From positions 7,578,811 to 7,642,810 of the forward strand of contig CM022673.1 of assembly GCA_012295275.1 (NCBI GenBank): a DNA stretch of 64,000 nt. The letters are read 5' to 3'. Position 1 is the stretch's first letter. Each line of letters opens with the position of its first letter. This document shows, in pieces, positions 1 through 11,927 of this stretch. Under the pieces are notes generated by a model. It was not told where the DNA came from. It worked only from the letters and a program-made list of their open reading frames with translations, and ran no database searches. Position numbers and translations under genes: made by a program. Source of the stretch: Chrysomallon squamiferum. Lineage: Eukaryota; Mollusca; Gastropoda; Neomphalida; Peltospiridae.

Positions 1-298
1 AAATCTTTCAGTTGAAACATAATGATAGTTCAGCAGTGACAGCTTGTAACTTTAAAATCTACAAAACATCATATGCTATTTTCATTATTGCTATTGATCC
101 TGTGTTCAGTTATAATTCATATCTGTATACAGAGAGGTTATGTTACAAAAAGATTCAAGTAATATTCAATGTACATAAAATTATCTGAATGCTGAAGATA
201 GTGTGTGTTTGTGTGTGTGTGTGCGTGTGTGAGTGACTGAATGACACATTTACAACTTAATTTAAATACAAACCAGTATACTGTGTTTGTATCCACAG

Positions 299-3013
299 AA
301 GAAGAAGGTTCAAAAAAACGTACGAAGTGATCCTGTCAAAAAGGTTTGTTTGTTTTGCTGTGACAATTAACACTAACTATTCTATGTGAATGTCTGACCT
401 TTATGTCCAGTTTTCACTCTTACCATTATCTTCCTTTATCACTGTGTTACTTTTATGTTCATTTGTCACTGCGTTACCATTATGTTCATGTGTGACTGTG
501 TTACCTTTATCTTCCTTTATCACTGTGTTACCTTTATGTTCATTTGTCACTGTGTGTTACCTTTATGTTCATTTGTCACTGTGTGTTACCTTTATGTTCA
601 TTTGTCACTGTGTGTTACCTTTATGTTCATTTGTCACTGTGTGTTACCATTATATTCATTTGTCACTGTGTTACCATTATGTACATTTGTCAGTGTCACC
701 ATTATCTTCATTTGTCACTGTGTTACCTTTATGTTCATTTGTCACCTGTTAGCTTCCTGGATAAAAGGTCTGGTACTTAGACTACATCATACATTTTGTG
801 TCTCTATGTATTTGTGTGTATTTTAATATTTTATAGGAATATTAGATATTATGGCTAAATCACACATTTATTTTAATACATTATAATTAAGCAAGATAAC
901 ATATAATTGTAGTTTATATGTGTTTTTCACTTTGAAGCACAATTTATGGTCAAGTTTCAATATATTGAGATCTGAATTTACTATCTCCAATATAATTTTT
1001 ACATAAATATATTTTTGAATTGAAAGTGTCATGTTGTCTGTGTATATATGTTTGTCTTCCACTGACAAATTTAGTACATAATTTCAATGGAAACACAAAC
1101 TTCATTTATGTTGCAGCCGGAAAGTGCTTCCAAAGAAGTACAGGTTGACCTGAGCAAAAAGGTTTGTTTATTTTGTTGTGATAATTAGCACTAATCAACA
1201 CCATCATTAAACAATTATAATGTACAGCAGTCACCTTGACATAATATCAGTTGTCACCATGTTATTGATTGTTGCTCAGATATGATGTAGTTCTCACTAT
1301 ATGACCATAATGTTGAGTTTTCATTCAGTCACAATTATTTTCATTTTATTCAATTGTCACTTCATAACTAATGGGTTTTAATTAGCATTTTATGTCTGTT
1401 ATGTTACTGTATAACCAGTGCATTTAGTTGCTACTGTGCTTTCAGTGTTTCAGTTGTCATTATGTAATCAGTATATCAAATTGTCTCTATGTAACTAGGT
1501 CACTTTGTAGCCATCATGTTTGTCTGTCATTATGTTGCCAGAGCATTCAGCTGTCACTATGTAACCATTAGTTTGAGGTGTCACTATGAAACTAATACAT
1601 TCAGTTGCTACAGTATATACACAATGTTCATTTGTCATTGTTCCTAATGATAATTAACTGTAAAGAATATGTATTATTGAGACAGCTTGCTTTAGTTTTC
1701 TTGGAGTATGTTTGTTTTTTCATTTTCTTATGTGTCTGCATATCTGTCTGGTGTACTTGATATTTGTTTTGCCTATGTTCCCCAAGTTTGTTCCCTATCT
1801 GTGTAATATGGCATAACTTAGAATAACAGGATGATGATATCAAAGAAGAGGACATTGATCTAAATAAAAAGTTAGTTTATTTTACAGTGGCCTTTTTACA
1901 GAATCTGCCTCTTAATGTCATTTGTCATTTTGTTTCTCTTTTGATTCCCAACAATATAATTTTTCTTTACAGTAACATTTGGTTGTTGTTGTTGTTGTTT
2001 TTTTTGTTGTTTTTTCATAGTAACTTTTGATTAGATTTACTGTAAATTTGTTGTTTGAGATTAACATTTGTTTTGTGGGGTTTTTTGTGGGGGTTTGTTT
2101 TTTCACAGTAATATTTTGTTTTGTTTTACTGTAACATTTCTTTGCTTTGGGTTTTTTTTCACAGTAATATTTGTTTTTCTTCACAATAAAATCTCAATAT
2201 TGTTTACAATCATTCAAAATGAAATTAATTCCTTTTGAAGAATATCTTCAGAGTCCATGACTCCTATCACTGTTTAGTTTTATTACATTATATGTTAATT
2301 TTCATCCTTCAGAACAATAAATGGTGAAAATTACCTTTTTTCTGTTTATTTAAAATACATTATCACAGTCTGTATTAAGTATATTAATAAAAAGTTATAA
2401 ATACTGGTGTATGGTATTAAATGACTGAATTTGAATTTAAGTACAAGAAGAATTAGTATGCTATACTAATTCAAATGTATTTAGATGTACAAAGAAGGAC
2501 ATTTCTCTGATAGTTAGATCTGCAGGTAATGAACCATTTATCTAGCTTCAAACAGTCCCTGCATTGTTTATTTTTCATGTTTTATTTCATATTTGTATTG
2601 AGCCTTCCAAAATTCCAGCAAAACCAGAAATTGGGACCACCTCTGGTTCCAAGCTTGCCGGATAAATGGTTTGGTTCCTGTATAACAAAACCACTCATTT
2701 TTTCTGTCTCTGATCTTTGATATATTTTTTTTCATGATAGATGACGTTTCTCTATAGAGATGTAAAATAGATCATTCAAATTATGTTTATATTCATTTAG
2801 TTTAGATTATTATAAAAAAATTATTTTATTTTAAAGATGTTGAATAATAGAGAATTGTTTTTATTTATGATTTTGTTTCCATTTCAGGTTTCACAATTAC
2901 GTTTAAAGCAGAAACAGAAACTAAAAGAAATGGAGGAAGAAAAGAAGAAGTTTGAAATGAAATTACTCGAAGACAAACATATCAAAAGAGCTGTAGATTA
3001 TATGCAGCAATGA
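299..3013 (+). CDS. Array copy A: 3' part of unrecognised microexon gene
   Basis: Family not recognised. The 5' exons lie outside the window. Supported exons: 299-343 (45 bp, KKKVQKNVRSDPVKK), 1117-1161 (45 bp, PESASKEVQVDLSKK) and 2888-3013 (126 bp including TGA; starts VSQLRLKQKQKLKEMEEEKK, ends AVDYMQQ). All are phase 0 with GT-AG borders. A further exon-like segment at 1830-1871 has a displaced donor. Relative to copies B and C, the sequence holding the 60-bp and 18-bp exons is deleted near 2,515-2,550. The product would be strongly charged and helix-prone at its end, with no membrane segment visible. Expression is unknown; the intact frame and splice sites argue it is not simple debris. 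Confidence 0.5.
395..746 (+). repeat. 27-bp minisatellite in copy A intron
   Basis: About a dozen variants of a 27-base unit around gttaccattatgttcattt with gtcactgt, some expanded by a GT. It lies in the intron after the 299-343 exon. Since 27 is nine codons and the unit has no stop in several frames, it produces long overlapping open frames with a repeating MFICHCVT-like peptide, not a real gene. Confidence 0.9.
1225..1645 (+). repeat. Degenerate minisatellite-like intron, copy A
   Basis: Repeating ttcagttgtcactatgtaac-like units, clearly related to the 27-bp minisatellite of the preceding intron but much more diverged. The equivalent intron in copies B and C (about 12,580-13,030 and 27,430-27,860) has the same structure. 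Confidence 0.6.
1830..1871 (+). pseudogene. Copy A exon-like module with displaced donor
   Basis: After an acceptor (ataacag) the sequence reads DDDIKEEDIDLNKK, like the other small modules, but the expected gtttgttt after the final AAG is replaced by ttagtttatt. The nearest GT lies one base inside the last codon (aaaaa/gttagt), so its use would break the frame. Either an inactive module or an exon that shifts frame; found only in copy A. Confidence 0.35.
2595..2690 (+). repeat. Recurrent intronic block of about 90 bp
   Basis: A block with ccacctctggttccaagctt and ataaatggtttggttcctgt occurs at about 2,595-2,690, 14,540-14,610, 15,517-15,610 and 29,725-29,828. A more diverged version (aataaatggtctggtacct) is at about 12,088-12,175, 24,405-24,490 and, reduced, 748-800 and 26,972-27,025. 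It therefore sits in different introns of the same gene, pointing to old duplication of exon-plus-intron modules. Confidence 0.6.
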
Positions 3014-5608
3014 AATTTGTCAGTAACATATCTAATATAATTATTTCAGAACTGTAGAAAACGGTACCTCTTGATTAAATACTAAACTGAAGACATCTTT
3101 CGCTCAAAACTGACTACTCAGTCACAGAATTTGTAACATGAAAACTAAGTTGTCAATTTTTAATATTTCACTAACACTAAGTAAGAATATGGACTGTTAT
3201 TTTTATTTCAAAATGTTAAACAAGAAACCTGACTGGCATGATTTGAATATTTCAGTAACACTAAATAAGAAAATAGTTATTGTAACAAGAAATGTTATTG
3301 AGCTGCATGTTTGATATTTCACTGTCACTAAGGTCATATTCTTTTTATTGCAAAGCCAGCTAATTAATTTTGATTTCTGTTTAGTTCAAGGTTTTCAAAC
3401 GATCCAAGCTACAAACCATATACTGTACACTACATAGTAGTTACTGTTTTACTTTACAGCAATATCTGATGGGTCAGTAAAGATAATTTATTTACAGTTT
3501 CTCCCATCTTACTCTTGAAGTTCGTTAAAAATCAAAATTCTTCAGTCTTCTACAAAGGCAGTAAAGTAATTAGGTCGAAAATTTGAGAGTCGAGATAATG
3601 TTGATTCTAAAACATTTGGGAATCAGTGTTTCACGTCATCAGAATGTTACATACTAAAGAATCCAAACCTAGACTTTGATTTGATTTGAACCTTTAAAAC
3701 CTAGTAAAATCATAACCTACATTATTTGTTTCACAGGTATTTGCACAAATGAATTGTGGCCTTAGGTGTTCAGTTTATAATTACTGTGGTGTTTCTGGGG
3801 TTTTTTAAGAGAATTTTTCTGTAACCAAGTTAAATTCACAAACACTTATTATTATTTCACAAATATAAGAAGAAAAATTACTGGATGAAATTTGATATTT
3901 AACTGATTTCAAATAAAAATAAAAAAGTTCTGGTTTATTTTGTCAGAACCTGTTATGTGAAAATTGATTGACAATCTTTTAGAAAGTAATCTTAATCAGC
4001 TTTTATTTGAAGTTTATGATGTGTTTATTTGTTTTGTTTTGTGTAAAAGGGAATTCCAAATCATAATAAATAATGATTAATCATTCCAAAAAATTATCAT
4101 ATTTATCATTCATTAGACTGAACGTATAAAGTATTGATAAATGTTAATTTTTGATTTTTGTTTTTACCACCTCACTGAAAAACAATTAAATTTGTTTATT
4201 AATATAAATATAATTGTATTAAGTACAGTATCTCCAAATACGTTACAAATATATGTGTCATGTCTTTTAATGCCATGAATTGGAGATTTCTGGGGTAGCT
4301 TTAAACCTTTGACGGCTGAGTGTGGAATATTTAAAATGTCTGTTACAACTATAAAGTGTTGAGGAACCCATTGAAATTTAACTGCATTTAAAATATTTAC
4401 TCGTCAACACATTGAGATTTATCTGCATTTAAAATATTCACTCATCAAAACGTTGAGATTTATCTGCATTTAAAATATTCACTCATCAAAACGTTGAGAT
4501 TTATCTGCATTTAAAATATTCACTCATCAACACATTGAGATTTATCTGCATTTAAAATATTCACTCATCAAAACGTTGAGATTTATCTGCATTTAAAATA
4601 TTCACTCATCAAAACACAGGTCAAACCTCTTGCTTTACATAGGAATATTTTACACTGTTTGACCTTTTTCCCTGACTGTAGGGATTGTCACATGATTACA
4701 AATAGATTTTTTTTTTTCAAAAATATAGAGGGCATGCACATTTGTATTTACAAGTAAAGTATTAAGTGATAAATTCACAAGATAATTAAATTATAGTCAA
4801 TAAATTACAAATTAACAACATGTAAAACGATAATTTGTTTGCAGTTACAAATTTATAAGAAACAAAATTATAATTGAATTGTAGTTTCAAATTTACGATA
4901 TACAAAATGATACTTTAATTTTAGGTACAAATTTAGTAGATAAGATAATTTAATTCTAGTCAATAAAATTAGAAGATAAAATAACTAAATTCTAGAAACA
5001 AATGAACAAGATGAAAGATGATAATTTAATTGATTATACAACATTTAATTCTAGTTACAAATTTACAACATATAATTTAATTCCAGGTACACATTTAAAA
5101 GGTGTAAAATGATGATTTAAGTCAGAGTTGTTTCTGTTACACTCCGTCCAGGTTGTTACGATTATGTGATATGTTTGTAACAGTGATGGTGTCATTTGTA
5201 ACAATGAAGGTGTTTTTGTAATATTGATTAAACCATTTCCAATGATATATATGATTTGCACAGGATAAATTCATTTGCTCAACTGTAAATTTAAAAATTC
5301 TTGCACATTTCTGTACAGTTGATTTTGTTATGTTCTAGTGTATACCGGTGGCTTAAATATTTACTTATAAATATTTCTTTTCAGCAGTGGGCAGGAATAA
5401 GAAAATTAGAAGTAGCAGATGCTGGTATATTATTTCAGTTAATAGAGGTGGATAAAAAATAAAGGTTTATAATTTTAGACAAACATATATAATTTAAGTT
5501 TTATTAAGTACTTTACAAGAAAATATATTAAAATTTCAATATTATTTTCCAAATATACGAAGTTTTAAAGTTAAATTCAAACAAGGAAAAAAAATACTTA
5601 ACATTTTT

Positions 5609-5646
<38 letters not shown>

Positions 5647-6375
5647 TTTTATGCTTTGGATTTGGGTATTTTCTGTTTGTAAATATAAGATATAGATATA
5701 CATTTATATATGTTTATGCATATGCACCAGTTTTTTACATTTTTCTATTCTGTAATAATATTTACAGCAATCAGTTTATATAAACATAATCTTTTAGAAT
5801 CACAGAAGTATATTAAAAGACGTCCGAGTTACTCTGTTTCCACACTGTGAGGCTTGTAATAACAGTCTGTAGCAATTAAAGTTTACCAAAAATGGAATAT
5901 ATTTCTATACTTAAATAAAATAAAATTTTCAGTACGATATATTCATCCATAATTTGTTTTGGTACAAAATTCATGAGAATACAACAACAAAAAACAAACA
6001 AACAAACAAAAACAATAATCAGCTCATGCTACAAAGTAAAAATAAATCTAAGGGACGTAATTCTTGTTACTTTTAGAATCTTACATTTATGGTTGGAAAT
6101 GGGTCACATTTTAATTGTTACAGCTAATATTACATTTTAGATTATCGGAGTTGGCATGTTACAAGTTATATGGTGAAAATATTGCTTTATGAATGTGTCT
6201 GAACTGTTATTTGCTGATTAAGTTTAAGACTAAATTATTTAATAATACCGTTTACTTTGCTTCTTATCTTTTTTATTTTTTTATTTTATTATTATTAAAA
6301 TGTTGTTTTTTTCATAGATTTAGGAAATTTTTTTTATTAATGTCATTAATAATTGGGTAAATTTTTTCAGGGTAG

Positions 6376-6421
<46 letters not shown>

Positions 6422-6833
6422 TGAAGTTTCTTTTAAAATGCATTTGCTTTTTTTAACAATCATTGACATCATGTGCATTGTGAATGGCTTTAAAACGTTT
6501 TTGTGTGGTAAATATCACAGCTTTCTTTTAAATTAATTTTAATTTTTAAAACATTTTATATGCCCTCTTTTTTAAACTATATTTAATGTGTGTAAATTAT
6601 TTACTGGTAGCATTTCAGTAATTCTCTAACTTTTTTCTTTTGTTAACTATCTTAGATACAGATTAACTGTGTGATAGACAAAATATATATGAAGATGATG
6701 TTTATAGATGCTGTAAATTTCTGTATGTTTGTGAATAATTCACTCTAATATTTTAATTTAATAAATAATATGTCACAGACTGTTTCGCTTTTTATTTCTC
6801 AGTTATATAAAAAACAAATAACAATATTGGGTT

Positions 6834-6870
<37 letters not shown>

Positions 6871-8930
6871 GTAGAAAATGACTAATTCATCCTATAAGTT
6901 ATTCAAGAGAAAATTTAGTTTATTGAAAACTGAAAACAGAAACCACATTATCTTTTTAACATACCTGTTTTGGAATTCAGTTTAAAAACAAAACAAAACA
7001 GACAATTTGTAGGAAGAACGTACATTTTATTTATCCTAGCTTTTACCTATTTCTGTAGGTAACTCATTTAAAATCCAGTCAGTTCTTCTGTTAGTTCTCC
7101 TTTAAGCCATGATGGAAGTGTATTTTATAATTTTAACTGTATTTTGGTGTATTTTCTTCTATATTGTACCAAGTGGTGTTGCATTTTTATCAGGTAGAAT
7201 GAAGGTCCAAGAGGCTCTGAACATTTCATGTAAGCCAGAGAGCCACGATAGCTGCGCCTAATACCCACTGCCTGCCTTGTGTTTTTTATCTCTTCATCTT
7301 TTTTATTTCCCTTGTTCAGTCAGAATACATAAAATAATGGAATCCGATTTATACTTGCAATAGTCCCAGAATTGGCTGGGTTATATATTCTTTCACCACA
7401 GTTCAGTATTTTTCCATTAGATAGAACCACTTATTGTTTTGATGAAACAGGTAGGAATGTCAAATATAAATTGTGAGCAACCATTTCCAGTACAATGTGC
7501 AATTTCTAGTTGTTTTGTAAACTGTCAGCTTGGGCGTCAGTGTATAGTGTTGTGGATTTATGATTCCTTGTAATAGAACAATTTACAAATTTAGAAATTC
7601 TAACCAAACAGTAAATAGCAAACTACTCTTGGACTACATAGTGAAGAATTTAAACCGTAATAAAATCAAGAAAGGATCAATGGAACACGATGAGTACAAG
7701 GTGATACAACTGACAGACTCGACTGAAAGTTCTGTATAAAATGTAAACTGTAAATTCAAACCTTAAAATATGTATTATAGAACAATGCTATTGAATGAAA
7801 AACAAGAAGAGACAAAAAAGACAACCACGTAATTCAAGAATACTTATATTTTATTCCCTATGAGTTAAATTTTGTTTCTACAATGGATTAATAACTGTGC
7901 ATCTGATCAAGCACTGAAATCCTGGTATTAGCACCTCAGACACTAAAACCAGTCAAGATAATTTTTTTCTTTCATTTTCATTCTCTTTTTGTTTCTATTA
8001 TTTATTGATTGATTGATTGATTTATTTATTTATTTATATTTTAAAGTATTCTATGAAAATATCCAGTCGTCGTATACAAAATAGATAACTTCTTTGCAGT
8101 CCTGTCCACACTTTCTGCCACAATATGAAATCATTTAACGTCACCAAACTTTTCTCCAGATTTGGAGAATAATAATAATAATGACAATAATAAAACTGGT
8201 TATTAATCACTACTGAATTGTTGTTGGTTTGGGGGGGGGTTGTATCTTCCTAATCTTCTAACATACTAACCTAAAACAATCCTTGGGTTGACATTCCAGC
8301 TTTTTGATTGGGCCTATGAGTGAAAGTTATATCATCCCAAGAAAATAGCAAAATCCTTACTGTAAATGACGTAATTGTATTGTAGGTACATACCTAACCT
8401 TACGCGTAATTCCATCATCAGAAATGTTAGGTTTCTATCAGAGACTCTGGCTAGTGAACGAAAAAGTGAGATGTTAACAATCGTGAATAAATTCTTTACA
8501 TTATATATATATTTTTTTAAAACTGCTGCAGCTATCCTTATAATAGAAATAAAAGGACTGATGTAATAAAATCTTCTCACGTGTGGATTTCATACAATAA
8601 TGGAGCTATTTCTCGTTCCAGCCTGACCTTACAAATAATGTTTGTCATGATGTGTATACTATATTCTGTATGAGATAATGTATATAAAATTGTTTTCCCA
8701 TGTTATCTGATTGGTTCTTAATCCTGAGTTCTGTAAATAAAATGTACTGATGTTAAATAAACATTTATTTCCTTTCTTCGAACCCAACACTTTCCATTAA
8801 TTATTTCAAAAGCATGAAATTATTAGTATTAGTTACAAATAAGAGAGAAATGAGGGGAACATAATAAAAAGAGTATCATAATGAAAAAAATAAAAAATAA
8901 AAAACAAGAAGAAATGGCACAATCTTAAAT
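3014..8930 (+). other. Copy A 3'UTR/intergenic block
   Basis: No gene seen. Sequence just after the stop codon is conserved in all three copies, and a conserved aaataaa cluster (about 3,910-3,925; counterparts about 16,550-16,570 and 30,920-30,945) is a candidate poly(A) signal. The stretch at 6,015-6,210 is also strongly conserved in B (18,270-18,470) and C (33,560-33,750). Poly(A) tracts lie at about 5,613-5,644 and 6,839-6,867, and (TTA)n at about 6,378-6,420. Confidence 0.6.
4365..4616 (+). repeat. 41-bp tandem repeat downstream of copy A
   Basis: The phrase ttgagatttatctgc recurs at 4412, 4453, 4494, 4535 and 4576, an exact 41-base period with about six units. Copies B (about 17,115) and C (about 31,630) have a single unit at the corresponding place, so the expansion is specific to copy A. 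Confidence 0.92.
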
Positions 8931-8939
8931 AAAATTATG

Positions 8940-9047
8940 TAGAGAAATATTCAAACAACGTTATTTTCCCGCATTTCTTTACGTGACCAGTTTATGGCAA
9001 ACAAAACGATCACAGCGAGTTTTCCGTAACTGCTCCGATGTTTACAG
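8940..9047 (+). promoter_or_regulatory. Conserved 5' region and first exon of copy B
   Basis: Nearly identical to 20,634-20,731 in front of copy C. Contains tttcccgcatttctttacgt followed by gacc, then ATGTTTACAG at 9038-9047 followed by donor gtaag. It is GC-richer than its surroundings. Further upstream both copies keep an inverted CCAAT motif (gattggttctta near 8,709 and 20,384). I infer promoter, 5'UTR and a 10-base coding start; no transcript evidence. Confidence 0.5.
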
Positions 9048-9320
9048 GTAAGAAAGAGCTCGAATTTCGGTTTCTATGTACAGATTTATTTACTGCAGCT
9101 AATATGCATAATCACTGTGGGTTTTTTATATTTTTTATACGTATATATATATATAAATTTTCTTTTATAGGTATCATAAAAATACCGTTGGTTTTGTGTT
9201 TTGAATACGTGCTTTTGCGTTTTTATAAATAACGAATGTGTTATAGATAGCGATCGTTTGATAGTTGTCGCGTTGTCGTAAATGTAACAAATATTCTTTT
9301 GTAGATAACCGTAACTGTTG

Positions 9321-9352
<32 letters not shown>

Positions 9353-9632
9353 GGGAAAATCATTATTTAGGGAAAAACATAATGTTGTATTATTCAATAT
9401 ATAAAAATTTATAATAAATAATAGTAACGAAACTGAAGTCGTATGCATTTAATTTTTTTTTTTTTTATATATAACAAAATAATAATTGTTTAAGTTATTT
9501 AGCTAATTATCTAAATATTAACATAGTCTCAGTTGAAGTAAAAAGGTAAAGACACTTTGACACTGTTATCTGACATTGTTTATCTAGATGTCCTGAACCA
9601 GAATATTCTTGGAGGTCTTATGTCGTTGGGCC

Positions 9633-9635
<3 letters not shown>

Positions 9636-9699
<64 letters not shown>

Positions 9700-9700
9700 A
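9636..9700 (+). repeat. (TTA)n microsatellite in copy B intron 1
   Basis: About 21 ATT/TTA triplets following the phrase ggtcttatgtcgttgggcct. The same flank and microsatellite occur at about 21,220-21,312 in copy C, so it predates the duplication. The poly-Asn open frame across it on the minus strand is an artefact. Confidence 0.9.
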
Positions 9701-10760
9701 CTGCCAAGGATCACATTTAAAAATAAAAAAATAAAAACATATTTTTTACTAAGTGGCAAGATGTCAATTTTTTTAGTTGGTTTCATTTTCCTTATGAACA
9801 TATTACATATGCAAATAATATTAATTTTAATTAAATTCATTCTTGTTTATTTATATATTTTTCATCAGTTACTCATATCAATGTGTTTATAATTTAAGTG
9901 ATTGTTTGTGTGTACAAATTATTTAGCAGCAAACACATTAATGGGTGTTCTTTTGGTGTACATGTATCCACATGCATAAAAAAAAGTTAGTTTATTTATA
10001 GTGCTGAAAATAGAAATTCTGGGGAAAAATTAGACCTTTATAATGCATTGATTTTATTTTTAGCGTTGAAAAAATTTTTTTTTTTTTTTTTTTGACAAAA
10101 CTAATTTCTTTAACAAGTAGTTAATCAGTGTTACCTTTTTATAGATGAGAAAAATATTGCTATTCTAAAATCAATTTACACATATATATATATATATATA
10201 TATATATGAGAAAATAGTTATCAGTTTATTAAACAAATGAAATTTATTAGCATGTTTGTTACCAGTTTTAACAATTAGAACAAGTATATGACTAAGTAAG
10301 ATCTCCATTTTAATATTTTGTTTTCAGAACAACAGTAGTACAAGAAAACTAACAACTTATGAATTAAACAACATTTATAACCACAATCTAAAAATGAACA
10401 TGGTGAGTACTTCTGTCCATTTTAGTAATGGTGAAATTTTAATAGTAAAGTTTGCATCATCTTGTTTTTCTCTTTTCCTGTGAAACAAAGCATGTACAGT
10501 TTCCTAAACCAGTATTTCTTAAATTTATTATTGGTTCATCCAATAATGAATGAAATTTATGTGTTAGCCATATTTGTAGTGAAAATATCTAAGTTCATTA
10601 TTTTCTCATACTTCAGAAAGCATCCAAAACCACGGAATGTATTTTCTGTGGAAAGATGTACATAAAAGATTGTTGCTGTTATTCTTAACCATATACAATA
10701 GCTGTAGATTTAAAGCAGTCTTCGGTGAATTGTGAAGTAAAATATTTCTTTCTTTGACAG

Positions 10761-10907
10761 ACTGAGAATGAAAATGCTGACGTTTCTAATACAGTCAAAA
10801 AACTAACCCTGGTGAAAGATAAAGAAAAGAACCTAAAGAAATCAGATCATGTGAAGTATATAGCTTTCCCAGAACTGGATGCAAACAAGTCTGAATATCA
10901 CTTGAAG
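10761..10907 (+). CDS. Copy B 147-bp exon (fast-evolving)
   Basis: 49 codons, phase 0, between tctttgacag and gtatag. Encodes TENENADVSNTVKKLTLVKD and continues to KSEYHLK. Against the copy C exon at 22664-22810 I count 20 of 49 identical residues and 37 base differences, only one of which is a synonymous change within a conserved codon. The neighbouring intron bases are about 95% identical. Confidence 0.6.
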
Positions 10908-11882
10908 GTATAGTGTACCAACAAGCCTATGTTTACATATTTCAAAAAAATATAATAATAATAATAAATGAACCAACAACATAAAAAGACCTTAATATGC
11001 TATATTTAGCTGGAGAAAAACAGGTTGTTATTTGGTTAGATTTAATTCAGTTCTAGAAAAATTAACTCAGACTATGGTTGTAGGATCAATCCTTGGCAGG
11101 TTCACAGAGTTGCTGTTTCCCCTATCAACCTTTACTTCTAATTCATAATGTCAGTAATCTCTTGCTGGAATGCACAGAACAAAATCTGAGTGGATGATGA
11201 AGTGAATTTGTTAAAGCATGTGCACCACATTGTTCATATGCAGAGTTTATTTTTGTTGTGATTAAAGTGATTTCTTGTACCATGTTGAAATCAGCAGATT
11301 TGTGGCAAGAGATTTTGATTAAATGATGTAAAATACCACACCTTTGGTGGGTGTTTTTTTTGCTTGTTTTATGTTCAAGTAAACCATCAATTTTCGTGAA
11401 TACTTTATTCAAAAGCCTCTCAGGACCAAAAGAGGTGAAATAATAATAAAAATTCAGAAACGCACATCTTTCAGTTTGATGTATACATCCCATGTATTTA
11501 ATGCAGCTAGAAATTTAAATTAAATAAATGTTAAATGGAATTAAATGACTAAATACCGTATATTAGTACAAACTGTATCAATAAAATTAGGTTGTTAAAT
11601 ACAAAAACAAAATATTACATTTTTTCTAAACCACCAGTGTCTCGAAAATTGATTATGTACATGTATCTAATTATTTTAGGTATATGCTTTTTAATGAAAA
11701 TAGTAAATCTTTCAACTGAAACATAATGATAGCAGTGACAGCTTGTAACTTGGAAATCTTCAAAACATCATTATTGCTATTGATGCTATGTTAAGTTCTA
11801 ATTAATATCTGTATACAGAGAGGTTATGTTACAAAAAGATTCCAGTAATATCCAATGTATAAAAATTATTTGAATCTGAAGA

Positions 11883-11884
<2 letters not shown>

Positions 11885-11927
<43 letters not shown>
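11885..11927 (+). repeat. (GT)n microsatellite, copy B
   Basis: About twenty-one GT dinucleotides; the same intronic position in copies A (203-226) and C (24,020-24,038; 25,906-25,925) carries shorter GT tracts. Confidence 0.95.

Noticed and set aside
9580-9840. Minus-strand open frame with a long poly-Asn run
   Set aside because: Product of the (TTA)n microsatellite; no coding context on either side.
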